This document shows positions 28,043 to 36,217 of a DNA stretch of 64,000 nucleotides, one piece after another. The position numbers were made by a program, and so were the translations under genes. Positions within the stretch are counted from its first letter, which is position 1; each line of letters begins with the position of its first letter. Below the pieces are notes generated by a model that did not search any database, was not told the origin of the DNA, and was given only the letters and a program-made list of their open reading frames with translations. Source of the stretch: UBA1479 sp048263775 (GTDB lineage Bacteria; Pseudomonadota; Alphaproteobacteria; Rhodospirillales; Casp-alpha2); assembly GCA_048263775.1 (NCBI GenBank), contig JBLXDU010000007.1, positions 62,001 to 126,000 of the forward strand, in the 5' to 3' direction.

Positions 28043-28384
28043 ATGACTGAACGACCACAAATGATGACCATCACGGATCAGGCCGCAGAGCGCGTGAAAG
28101 CGCTTTTGGCCAGCCGTGGCAAACCGTCCGCCGGCGTGCGCATCGGCATCCGGACGAAGGGCTGTTCGGGCATGTCCTATACCCTTGAATTCGCCGACGA
28201 TAAGAACGAGTTCGACGAAGTCGTCGAAGATAAGGGCGTGCGTGTCTTCATCGACCCGAAAGCGACCATGTTCATCATCGGGACCCAGATGGACTTCGTG
28301 GAGGACAAGCTGGAATCCGGCTTTACCTTCGAGAACCCGAACGAAAAGGGGCGCTGCGGCTGCGGCGAGTCGTTCCACGTGTGA
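28043..28384 (+). CDS. iscA: Fe-S assembly A-type carrier IscA
   Basis: This 113-residue A-type carrier delivers clusters to target proteins. The three conserved cysteines are in RTKGCSGMSY and CGCGESF at the C-terminus. It follows iscU at 84 bases; the gap has no clear signal. Confidence 0.96.
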   Translation: MTERPQMMTITDQAAERVKALLASRGKPSAGVRIGIRTKGCSGMSYTLEFADDKNEFDEVVEDKGVRVFIDPKATMFIIGTQMDFVEDKLESGFTFENPNEKGRCGCGESFHV

Positions 28385-28410
28385 TCGCCCGCCCGGGTTA
28401 ATCCCGGCGC

Positions 28411-29118
28411 ATGAATGCAACTTCGGAATATTCGGCGAAAAGGAAAGTGACGCTGGTGCAAGCGAGAGCAGACGGCGCGGCCCGACGTGATCCCAAAGAG
28501 GCCCCCGAGGACCGGATCGTCCAGGCCTGCTGGTCCTGTCAGGGGCCGGTGGCGGTGGGCGAACCCTTCTGCCCAAGCTGCAAGGCCGTGCAGCCGCCGG
28601 GGCAGGCCGATCATTTCCAGCGTTTGGGCCTGCCGCGTGGATTCGAGATCGATACCGCGGCGCTTGAGAAATCTTATTTCCAAATGCAGCGCCTTCTGCA
28701 CCCCGACCGTTTCGCCACCCGCACGCCCAAGGAGAAGACCCTGAGCCAGCAACAGGCGACCAGCCTTAACGATGCCTATGAAACCTTGAAAGACCCGTTG
28801 GCACGCGCCGCCTACCTGGCCAACCTGATGGGCCGGGACGTGTTGAAGGAAGACGGCAATGCGCCGGTCGACCCGATGATCCTGATGGAAGCGATGGAAA
28901 TGCGCGAAGCCCTGGCCGAGGCGGAAACCGCCGAGGACGTTGCAGCCGTGACCAAGCGCGCCCAGGGCGAGATCGCGGACTGTGAAAACGAACTGTCCGA
29001 TGCCTTCGCCGCCGCCGACCTTGATCAGGCCGCGTCCTTGATCACGCGCCTGAAATATCTGCGGAAGCTGGCCGATGATACGCGCGCCCGCCGTGCCGAG
29101 TTACGGGGAAGGGGCTGA
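28411..29118 (+). CDS. hscB: Co-chaperone HscB with N-terminal zinc ribbon
   Basis: This 235-residue J-protein delivers IscU to HscA. An N-terminal ribbon with two CxxC pairs (CWSCQG and CPSCKA, about residues 40-60) precedes the J domain, which has the HPD motif in LLHPDRFA and ends near YETLKDPLARAAYL; a helical IscU-binding domain follows. The tetracysteine ribbon resembles that of metazoan mitochondrial HSC20 and is absent from E. coli HscB. The first 35 residues are of uncertain reality, since an internal start is possible. Confidence 0.93.
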   Translation: MNATSEYSAKRKVTLVQARADGAARRDPKEAPEDRIVQACWSCQGPVAVGEPFCPSCKAVQPPGQADHFQRLGLPRGFEIDTAALEKSYFQMQRLLHPDRFATRTPKEKTLSQQQATSLNDAYETLKDPLARAAYLANLMGRDVLKEDGNAPVDPMILMEAMEMREALAEAETAEDVAAVTKRAQGEIADCENELSDAFAAADLDQAASLITRLKYLRKLADDTRARRAELRGRG

Positions 29119-29121
29119 GCC

Positions 29122-31062
29122 ATGGCGCTGTTGCAGATTCACGAGCCCGGCGAAACCCCGGCCCCCCATGAAGGTGACGCCAATGTCGCCGTCGGTATCG
29201 ACCTGGGCACCACCAATTGCGTGACCGCCGTTGTCGTCGACGGCAAGGCGGAAGTGCTGCGTGACGAAGACGGACAAGCCCTGGTGCCTTCCGTCGTCGC
29301 CTATGCGCCTGACGGTTCCCCCATCGTCGGCGGGTTGGCGAAAAGTCTGATCGCCATGCGCCCGGACAGCGTCGTCAGCTCCATCAAACGCCTGATGGGC
29401 CGCGGCATCGGCGACATCAAGGCGGTGGCCGGCCATCTGCCGTTTCAGGTCGAGCCGTCGGAAGACGGCGCCGCCATGGTGCGCATCAACGTCGGCGGCC
29501 GCAAGCTGACGCCGGTGGAGATTTCCGGACATATCCTGACGGCCTTGAAGGAACGGGCCGAAGACGTCCTTGACCGCGAGGTGACCCGCGCCGTCATCAC
29601 CGTGCCTGCCTATTTCGACGACGCGGCACGCACGGCGACCAAGGATGCGGCCCGGCTGGCAGGGCTCGAGGTTCTGCGCCTGGTCAACGAACCGACGGCG
29701 GCGGCGCTGGCCTATGGCCTGGATAAGGAGGCCGAAGGCCTTTACGCCGTTTACGATCTGGGCGGTGGTACTTTCGACATCTCGCTACTGCGCATGGAAA
29801 AGGGCGTGTTCCAGGTTCTGGCGACAAGCGGCGACGCGGCACTTGGCGGTGACGATTTCGACCACGCCATCGCCGAACATTTCCTCAAGGACTGGACCGG
29901 CGAAACGCCGGGTGCCGGCGCGGTCAAGCAGGCCATCGCCATTGCCCGTCAGGTCAAGGAAGACCTGAGCGATGCGGAAAGCGGTTCCTGGGCGCTGGAG
30001 ATGGGGGATGAGCAGCAATCGTTCTCCCTCGACCGTGCGGCCTTCGAAGATTTGATCGCGCCCCTGGTTGCCCGCACGCTGCGCATCTGCGAGGACGTTC
30101 TCGACGACGCCGATGTCACGCCGGACGACGTCAAGGGCGTGGTCCTGGTCGGTGGCTCGACCCGCGTCCCCCTGGTCCGCCGCAAGGTCGCGGAATTGTT
30201 CGGGCGTGAGCCGCTTGCCGACATCGACCCGGACGAAGTGGTCGCCGTGGGTGCCGCATTGCAGGCCGAGGCCTTGACCGTGGGCTCGGACACCCTGCTG
30301 CTTGATGTCACCCCCCTGTCCCTCGGGATCGAGACCATGGGTGGGCTGACGGAAAAGATCATCCCCCGCAACACGCCGATTCCGGTGGCCAAGGCGCAGG
30401 AGTTCACGACCTATCAGGATGGCCAGACCGCCATGGCCGTGCATGTGGTTCAGGGCGAGCGGGAAATGGTCGACCAGAACCGATCCTTGGCGCGCTTCAC
30501 CCTGCGCGGTATTCCGCCCATGGTCGCGGGCGCGGCGCGCATCCGCGTGACCTATGCGGTGGACGCCGACGGCCTGATGACCGTCAGTGCCCGCGAGGAA
30601 ACCACCGGCACGGAACAGAGCATCGAGGTCAAGCCGTCCTATGGGCTGTCCGAGGACGAGATGTCGCAGATGCTTTACGACAGCATGAAGAATGCCAAGG
30701 AAGACATGACGCAGCGTCTGATCGCCGAGGCACGGGTCGAGGCCGGCCGTGCCCTGGGCGCGGTCAAGGCCGCGATGGAGATCGACGGCGATTTGTTGGA
30801 CGATGGCGAGCGCACGGAAATCACTGCACTTTTGGCGATGACGGAGGCGGCGATCGCCGGCGACGACCGCGACGCCATTAACAATGCGGTTGAGAAATTG
30901 GAAGAAGGCACGCGATCCTTCGCCGAAAAACGCATGGACCGCGGCATCCGCGCGGCCCTGCGCGGCGTCGATGTCGACCGCCTGGATGAGGCTGCCCACG
31001 AACGGGACGATGTCGCGCGCGATTATAACCATGCGCGCAAGTCCGCCGACGTTGGTGACTGA
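29122..31062 (+). CDS. hscA: Fe-S assembly chaperone HscA (Hsp70 family)
   Basis: This 646-residue specialised Hsp70 drives cluster transfer from IscU. VGIDLGTTNCVTAVV, the DLGGGTFDIS phosphate loop and VVLVGGSTRVPLVR mark the nucleotide-binding domain (about 20-385); the substrate-binding domain follows, with its helical lid. It starts three bases after hscB stops. Confidence 0.97.
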   Translation: MALLQIHEPGETPAPHEGDANVAVGIDLGTTNCVTAVVVDGKAEVLRDEDGQALVPSVVAYAPDGSPIVGGLAKSLIAMRPDSVVSSIKRLMGRGIGDIKAVAGHLPFQVEPSEDGAAMVRINVGGRKLTPVEISGHILTALKERAEDVLDREVTRAVITVPAYFDDAARTATKDAARLAGLEVLRLVNEPTAAALAYGLDKEAEGLYAVYDLGGGTFDISLLRMEKGVFQVLATSGDAALGGDDFDHAIAEHFLKDWTGETPGAGAVKQAIAIARQVKEDLSDAESGSWALEMGDEQQSFSLDRAAFEDLIAPLVARTLRICEDVLDDADVTPDDVKGVVLVGGSTRVPLVRRKVAELFGREPLADIDPDEVVAVGAALQAEALTVGSDTLLLDVTPLSLGIETMGGLTEKIIPRNTPIPVAKAQEFTTYQDGQTAMAVHVVQGEREMVDQNRSLARFTLRGIPPMVAGAARIRVTYAVDADGLMTVSAREETTGTEQSIEVKPSYGLSEDEMSQMLYDSMKNAKEDMTQRLIAEARVEAGRALGAVKAAMEIDGDLLDDGERTEITALLAMTEAAIAGDDRDAINNAVEKLEEGTRSFAEKRMDRGIRAALRGVDVDRLDEAAHERDDVARDYNHARKSADVGD

Positions 31063-31085
31063 CGGAACGAGGAACGAAAAAAATC

Positions 31086-31436
31086 ATGACAAAGATGTTC
31101 AAAATGACCTTTGTGCTGCCCGACGGCACGCCTAAGGAAGTCGACGCACCGGAAGGCCTGTCCGTCCTTGAGGTCGCGCACCGCAACGGTATCGACCTGG
31201 AGGGCGCCTGCGAAGGCTCGCTTGCCTGTTCGACTTGCCATGTGGTTGTCGATCCGGATTTTTACGCCAAGCTGGATGAGGCGAGCGAGAACGAAGAGGA
31301 CATGCTCGATCTTGCCTTCGGGCTGACCCATACCTCGCGCCTCGGCTGCCAGATCGTCATGAGCGAGGACTTGGACGGCCTCAAGGTGACCCTGCCCAAG
31401 GCGACCCGCAACATGATGGTCGACCGCAAGGTCTGA
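31086..31436 (+). CDS. fdx: [2Fe-2S] ferredoxin of the Isc system
   Basis: This 116-residue adrenodoxin-type ferredoxin provides electrons for cluster assembly. The ligands lie in GACEGSLACSTCHVVV (C-x5-C-x2-C) and the later GCQI. It sits 23 bases after hscA and has an AACGAGGAA ribosome-binding site. Confidence 0.96.
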   Translation: MTKMFKMTFVLPDGTPKEVDAPEGLSVLEVAHRNGIDLEGACEGSLACSTCHVVVDPDFYAKLDEASENEEDMLDLAFGLTHTSRLGCQIVMSEDLDGLKVTLPKATRNMMVDRKV

Positions 31437-31457
31437 CCCGGATTAAGGGAGGTTCCG

Positions 31458-31658
31458 ATGGGACTGCGCTGGACCGACACCATCGACATCGCCATCGAGT
31501 TGGAAGAGGCCCATCCCGACGCGGATGTGGTCAACCTGCGATTCACGGACCTGTGGAAATGGGTCCAGGAACTGCCTGGCTTCGACGACGACCCACAGAA
31601 ATCCAACGAAAAGGTTCTGGAGGCCATTCAGATGGCTTGGCTTGACGAGCGGGACTGA
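31458..31658 (+). CDS. iscX: IscX-like Fe-S assembly protein
   Basis: This 66-residue acidic protein matches IscX: LRWTDTIDIAIELEEAHPD at the start, DVVNLRFTDLWKWV in the middle and IQMAWLDERD at the end. IscX binds IscS and iron and modulates assembly. It is the last gene of the operon; the next gene's stop is three bases away on the other strand, so no terminator fits between. Confidence 0.95.
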   Translation: MGLRWTDTIDIAIELEEAHPDADVVNLRFTDLWKWVQELPGFDDDPQKSNEKVLEAIQMAWLDERD

Positions 31659-31661
31659 CCG

Positions 31662-33314
31662 TCAGCCGCTTTCCATGACCCGAAGCCGCGCCGCTGGAAA
31701 GCGGACGGTGACCGCCGTGCCTTTGCCGGGATTGCTGTCCAGTTCCAACGTGCCGTCGTGCATTTCCGCCAGATTCTTGACCAGCGGCAACCCCAGGCCG
31801 ACACCCTTGAAACGCCTGGCAAGGGGCCCTTCAGCTTGGCCGAAGGGGCTGAGGACTTTTTCCCAATCCTTTTCGGCGATGCCGATGCCGGTATCAGAGA
31901 CACGGATCAGCAGGCCGCCTTCGGCGGTTTTTTCAAGGTCGACCCGCACGGCGCCGTTGTCGGGTGTGAATTTGATCGCGTTCGACATCAGGTTGATGAC
32001 GATCTGACGCAACCGCCGCTCGTCGCCCATGAACGGCGGCATTGTTGCCAAGTGGGCTTCCAAGGTGATGTTCGCCTGTTTGGCCTCTTCCTCCATCAAG
32101 GTGACGCAGGCCTCGACCGCGGCGCCGATGTCGAAAATTTCCTCCTGAAATTGAATCTCTCCGGCCTCGATCAGGGAAATGTCCAATACGTCACTGATTA
32201 GTTCCAGCAGGTGACGTCCCGAGTGTTTGATGTTGGCGATATATTCGGCATATTTCTCGTTGCCCAGGGGGCCAAGGGTGCCCATGCCGATGAGTTCCGA
32301 ATATCCGATGATCGAATTCAGCGGCGTGCGGAACTCGTGGCTCATGTTGGCGAGGAATTCGGTCTTGGCGCGGTTGGCGCGTTCGGCCGCTTCCTTGGCT
32401 TGGGCCAAGTCCCGTTCCGCGCGCCATTGCTTGGTGATGTTGCGCCCCGTGCCGCGATAGCCCTTGAAGGCACCGTCCTTGTCGTAGACGGGCTTGCCGC
32501 TGATTGCCAGATAGTTGACCTCGCCGTCGGGACGGACGCGGGAATGGATGAAATCGCGGAACGAGCGATGCGCCTCCAGGTCGGCGATATGGCTTTTCCA
32601 GGGTTCTTCGTCCGGATTGTCCCACAGGGATTCCCGGCGCGACCGGCCCAATAGCTGTTCCGGACGCACGCCCGACGCCCAGTAGAAACGGTCGGAGAAA
32701 TAGGAGAACCGCAGGTTCTCGTCCATTTCCCATAGCCAGTCCTGGGAGGCTTCGGCGAAATCACGGAACCGCTCCTCGTTCTCACGCAGGGCCGTGGTGA
32801 CGGCGATCCATTCGCTGACGTCGCGGCGGATGGTCAGGATGCCGCCGTCCTGCAGGCGGTATTCCATGAGTTCGTACCAGATACCGTTGGCGAACCGGTG
32901 TGCCGGCAGGCCCATGGCATTGCGGTGGCGGTCCAGGCGGATGCGGATGAATTCCTCCTCGCGGCCGATCGCCTGGTCGATCAGGCCGCGGTCCGTATGG
33001 GCGCGGACAAGGTCTTCGAACACGGCACCCGGGACATAGATCGCCTTCAAGTCCTCGGGCAGGTATCGCAGGTAGGCCTTGTTGACGAAAACCAGGCGAT
33101 CCTCGGCATCGTAGACCACGACACCGTCATCGACCCGTTCCAGGGCATCGACCAGGGCGGGGACGGCCTGAGCGGCAGGGCCGCCCGCGGTCGGCAGCCG
33201 GATGTTTTGCGAACGGGCATGGGCGCGCAGCTGCGCAAGCTCGGTCTCCAGGGCGTCAATCCTGGCGATCAATGCGCTTTCCGTTAGACTTCGCGGCTCT
33301 TTCTTCCCTGGCAT
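31662..33314 (-). CDS. PAS-domain sensor histidine kinase
   Basis: This 550-residue cytoplasmic kinase has no membrane segment. A short coiled-coil N-terminus (about 10-35) is followed by two PAS domains (about 55-170 and 185-300). The dimerisation helix has phospho-acceptor H326 in NMSHEFRTPLNS, and the ATPase domain carries the N box NLMSNAIKFT, DTGIGI and a GVGLGLPLV G box. It has no receiver domain and no adjacent regulator gene; the nearest receiver is at 38.3 kb. Signal unknown. Confidence 0.93.
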   Translation of the reverse strand: MPGKKEPRSLTESALIARIDALETELAQLRAHARSQNIRLPTAGGPAAQAVPALVDALERVDDGVVVYDAEDRLVFVNKAYLRYLPEDLKAIYVPGAVFEDLVRAHTDRGLIDQAIGREEEFIRIRLDRHRNAMGLPAHRFANGIWYELMEYRLQDGGILTIRRDVSEWIAVTTALRENEERFRDFAEASQDWLWEMDENLRFSYFSDRFYWASGVRPEQLLGRSRRESLWDNPDEEPWKSHIADLEAHRSFRDFIHSRVRPDGEVNYLAISGKPVYDKDGAFKGYRGTGRNITKQWRAERDLAQAKEAAERANRAKTEFLANMSHEFRTPLNSIIGYSELIGMGTLGPLGNEKYAEYIANIKHSGRHLLELISDVLDISLIEAGEIQFQEEIFDIGAAVEACVTLMEEEAKQANITLEAHLATMPPFMGDERRLRQIVINLMSNAIKFTPDNGAVRVDLEKTAEGGLLIRVSDTGIGIAEKDWEKVLSPFGQAEGPLARRFKGVGLGLPLVKNLAEMHDGTLELDSNPGKGTAVTVRFPAARLRVMESG

Positions 33315-33422
33315 CCTGGCCTCTTAGACCTGCTTAGGGCGAAATTCGTGTGTAACCTATTTGCAGACCGAATGACATAGACCGATAGTGCAGGTCGACG
33401 TTCCAGCCGATGAGAGGGTTTC

Positions 33423-34190
33423 ATGTCGCTAAGCGAGACCATGTTGTTTAACACATCCATTCCGCTGCTGGATGCCCTGGCGCTTACCTGGTTTTTCGCC
33501 GGGGCGACGCTTTATACGATGCTTGCCGACCAGATCGCCTGGGGCAAACGGCCGATGGCGGTCGTGCTGCATGATTACCGTCTGCGCTGGATGGAACGCA
33601 TGTTGGAGCGGGACAACCGCATGGCCGACGTGCAGATCGTCAATTCCTACATCCGATCAGGCAGTCTGTTCATTTCCACCACGTTGCTGGTATTGGCCGG
33701 GATCGTGGCATTGTTGGGCCAGATCGAGGATCTGCGCGTCATCATCCATGACGTGTCCATGGCGCAACCGGCATCCCGGCGGTTGATGGAATTCCGTGTG
33801 TTTATCCTGGTGCTGGTGTTCGTCTATGCCTTCTTCAAATTCGCCTGGTGTCTACGCCAGTTCAATTACACCCTGGTGATGATCGGGGCCGCCCCCCATG
33901 CCGGGCAATGCGACGCCGCGATTACGGCCCAGTTCCCACCCCGGGCGGCGTTGATCCTGTCGCGCGCCCAGGACAACTTCAACCGGGGGCTTCGGTCCTA
34001 TTATTTCGCCCTGGCCCTGCTACCCTGGTTCATTCATCCGCTGATGCTGTTCGGCACGACGGTCTGGGTTCTGCTGGTGCTTTATCGCCGGGATTTCCGC
34101 TCCGTCACGTTGAAGACCCTTGATGAACTAGGCGCGGCCGACGAGGCGGCGACGGACACCAGGGGGCCGCGCACACCGCCGGCGGCATAA
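33423..34190 (+). CDS. DUF599 family membrane protein
   Basis: This 255-residue protein has four hydrophobic segments (about 12-35, 78-100, 125-145 and 195-225). Features such as ALTWFFAGATLYTMLAD, WMERMLERDNRMADVQI and FNYTLVMIGAAP fit the DUF599 family, whose function is unknown to me. GAGAGGGTTTC upstream gives a ribosome-binding site. It lies 54 bases before mnmA on the same strand. Confidence 0.8.
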   Translation: MSLSETMLFNTSIPLLDALALTWFFAGATLYTMLADQIAWGKRPMAVVLHDYRLRWMERMLERDNRMADVQIVNSYIRSGSLFISTTLLVLAGIVALLGQIEDLRVIIHDVSMAQPASRRLMEFRVFILVLVFVYAFFKFAWCLRQFNYTLVMIGAAPHAGQCDAAITAQFPPRAALILSRAQDNFNRGLRSYYFALALLPWFIHPLMLFGTTVWVLLVLYRRDFRSVTLKTLDELGAADEAATDTRGPRTPPAA

Positions 34191-34243
34191 GCGCCTTGCG
34201 CGGGTGCCTTGTTTCCCTCGGTGAAAGCCCTATATTCCGCCCC

Positions 34244-35359
34244 ATGAGCACCCCCGTGATTGATCTGGGCCTGGGAAAGAACCCTAAGGACACCCGCGTC
34301 GTCGTCGCCATGTCCGGCGGTGTCGATAGTTCGACCGCGGCCGCGCTCGTGCGGGAAGCGGGCTACGACGTGGTCGGTATGACCATGCAGTTGTACGACC
34401 AAGGTGAACCAAGCCCAGGGCAGAAGACCTGCTGTGCCGGCAAGGACATCTTCGACGCGCGGCGCGTCGCCGATCAATTGGGCTTTCCCCATTACGTCCT
34501 GAACTACGAAAGCCGGTTCAAGGACCAGGTCATGGACGACTTCGCCGACACCTACCTGCGTGGCGAAACGCCCATCCCCTGCGTACGCTGTAATCAGACG
34601 GTGAAGTTCAAGGACATGCTGGGCCAAGCGCAGGAACTGGGCGCCGACGCCCTGGTCACCGGCCATTACGTGCGCCGTGTTCAGGGGGCGGCGGGGTCCG
34701 AACTGCACCGCGCCGCCGACGCGTCCAAGGACCAGAGCTACTTCCTGTTCGCCACCACGGGCGCGCAGTTGGATTTTCTGCGCTTCCCGCTGGGCGGTAT
34801 GGACAAGGCGGAAACACGGGCCCATGCGACGCGCCTGGGACTGGCGGTTGCGGATAAGCCGGAAAGCATGGACATCTGTTTCGTGCCCGACGGCAATTAT
34901 GCCCGCATCGTCGAACGCCTGCGCCCGGAAGCCCATGACCCCGGCGACATCGTCGATCAGGCGGGCAAGGTGCTGGGCCGCCATGACGGCATCATCCACT
35001 TCACTGTCGGCCAGCGAAAAGGCATCGGCATCGGCGGGATGGGTGACCCGCTTTATGTGCTTCGGCTGGAACCCGAAACCCGGCGCGTCGTCGTCGGGCC
35101 CAAGGCCGCCTTGGGCCGGGAAAGCCTGAACGTGCATGAGGTCAATTGGCTGGGCGACGGTCCCCTGCGGGCCAAGGTGCACCGGGTCGAGGTCAAGATC
35201 AGATCGATGTTCAAACCCGTGGCTGCCACCCTGTTCGGCACCGGCGACGACACAGCCGCGGTGACGTTCGATGAACCCCAGAACGGCGTGGCGCCCGGCC
35301 AAGCCTGCGTGTTCTATCAGGGCGACCGTGTGCTCGGCGGAGGCTGGATCGCGCGCTAG
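34244..35359 (+). CDS. mnmA: tRNA-specific 2-thiouridylase MnmA
   Basis: MnmA (371 residues) thiolates U34 of tRNAs for Lys, Glu and Gln, with sulfur that ultimately comes from IscS. The PP-loop SGGVDSS lies at about 25-31; the catalytic cysteine is in IPCVRCNQTVKF and the persulfide region in DICFVPDG. HFTVGQRKGIGIGG marks the central domain. I start at ATG 34244 (MSTPVIDLG). The sulfur-relay link fits the nearby isc operon. Confidence 0.97.
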   Translation: MSTPVIDLGLGKNPKDTRVVVAMSGGVDSSTAAALVREAGYDVVGMTMQLYDQGEPSPGQKTCCAGKDIFDARRVADQLGFPHYVLNYESRFKDQVMDDFADTYLRGETPIPCVRCNQTVKFKDMLGQAQELGADALVTGHYVRRVQGAAGSELHRAADASKDQSYFLFATTGAQLDFLRFPLGGMDKAETRAHATRLGLAVADKPESMDICFVPDGNYARIVERLRPEAHDPGDIVDQAGKVLGRHDGIIHFTVGQRKGIGIGGMGDPLYVLRLEPETRRVVVGPKAALGRESLNVHEVNWLGDGPLRAKVHRVEVKIRSMFKPVAATLFGTGDDTAAVTFDEPQNGVAPGQACVFYQGDRVLGGGWIAR

Positions 35360-35369
35360 GCGTTATCGA

Positions 35370-36110
35370 TCAGCCCGGCCAGACGATGGCCACGATCATC
35401 GACAGGCCGGAAAACATCAGCAGCGCCAGGACGACCTGGTTGAACGAGCTGTCGCCGAGGCGGCCGTAGATTTTGCGCCCGATCCAGGAACCGGCAACCG
35501 TGGCGGGGAAGGCGATCAGGGCTACCCGCCCGACTTCCAGGGTCATGAATCCGCCGATTGCCTGGGTGACCACGGCAAGCAGCAGGATGGCCGTGTTGTA
35601 GCCTTGGAACACGCCCCGCTTTTCGTCCTTGGACCAGCCACGCAGGGTCGCCCAGATGGTCGGCAGCGGGCCGGACAGGCCGGTCAGGCCGCCCAGTACC
35701 CCGCCGCCCAGGCCGACGATGGCGTTGGCCAGCTTGCCGCCCCAGGCAAGCTTGGGCGCGGATCGTTGCGCCAGGGTGAAGGCGCAGTAGAGCACCAGGA
35801 AGATTGCGAAGAACAGCTTGAAGCCATCAACCGAAACCATCGGCAGAATCATCGTGCCGAGCGGCACGCCGACCACGCCACCGACGATGAACGGCAGGAC
35901 GCGCGGCCAGGAAATGGCATGCCAGATCGCGGGTAGGGTGAAGAATTGGGAGATCAGCGAACAGATGACGACCAGAGGAGCGGCGACCGCCGGCTCGATC
36001 ACGGTCAGCCAGACCGCCAGCGCCGTCAAACCGGTCCCGAACCCGGTCAGCCCCGATACGAAGCCGCCCGCAAGCGCGCCGGCCAGGATCATTAATTCCA
36101 ATATGCCCAT
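35370..36110 (-). CDS. TauE/SafE (TSUP) family membrane transporter
   Basis: This 246-residue protein has about eight hydrophobic segments and two copies of the TSUP repeat: FVSGLTGFGTGL in the first half and GGVLGGLTGLSGPLPTIW in the second. Family members export sulfite, sulfoacetate or other organosulfonates, or act as uptake systems, but the substrate cannot be read here. The window also holds a sulfopyruvate-decarboxylase-like pair and a TauD-type gene, though not adjacent. I choose ATG 36110 (MGILELMI), where the first helix begins. Confidence 0.88.
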   Translation of the reverse strand: MGILELMILAGALAGGFVSGLTGFGTGLTALAVWLTVIEPAVAAPLVVICSLISQFFTLPAIWHAISWPRVLPFIVGGVVGVPLGTMILPMVSVDGFKLFFAIFLVLYCAFTLAQRSAPKLAWGGKLANAIVGLGGGVLGGLTGLSGPLPTIWATLRGWSKDEKRGVFQGYNTAILLLAVVTQAIGGFMTLEVGRVALIAFPATVAGSWIGRKIYGRLGDSSFNQVVLALLMFSGLSMIVAIVWPG

Positions 36111-36217
36111 GATGTTCCGCTTGGATGGGGGATGGATCGTATGGCTTAGCGGGGAATGATCCCGGATCAAAGAGCCAATGGCTCGTCATTCACCGAACCA
36201 TTGCAGGCGGACAGGGG

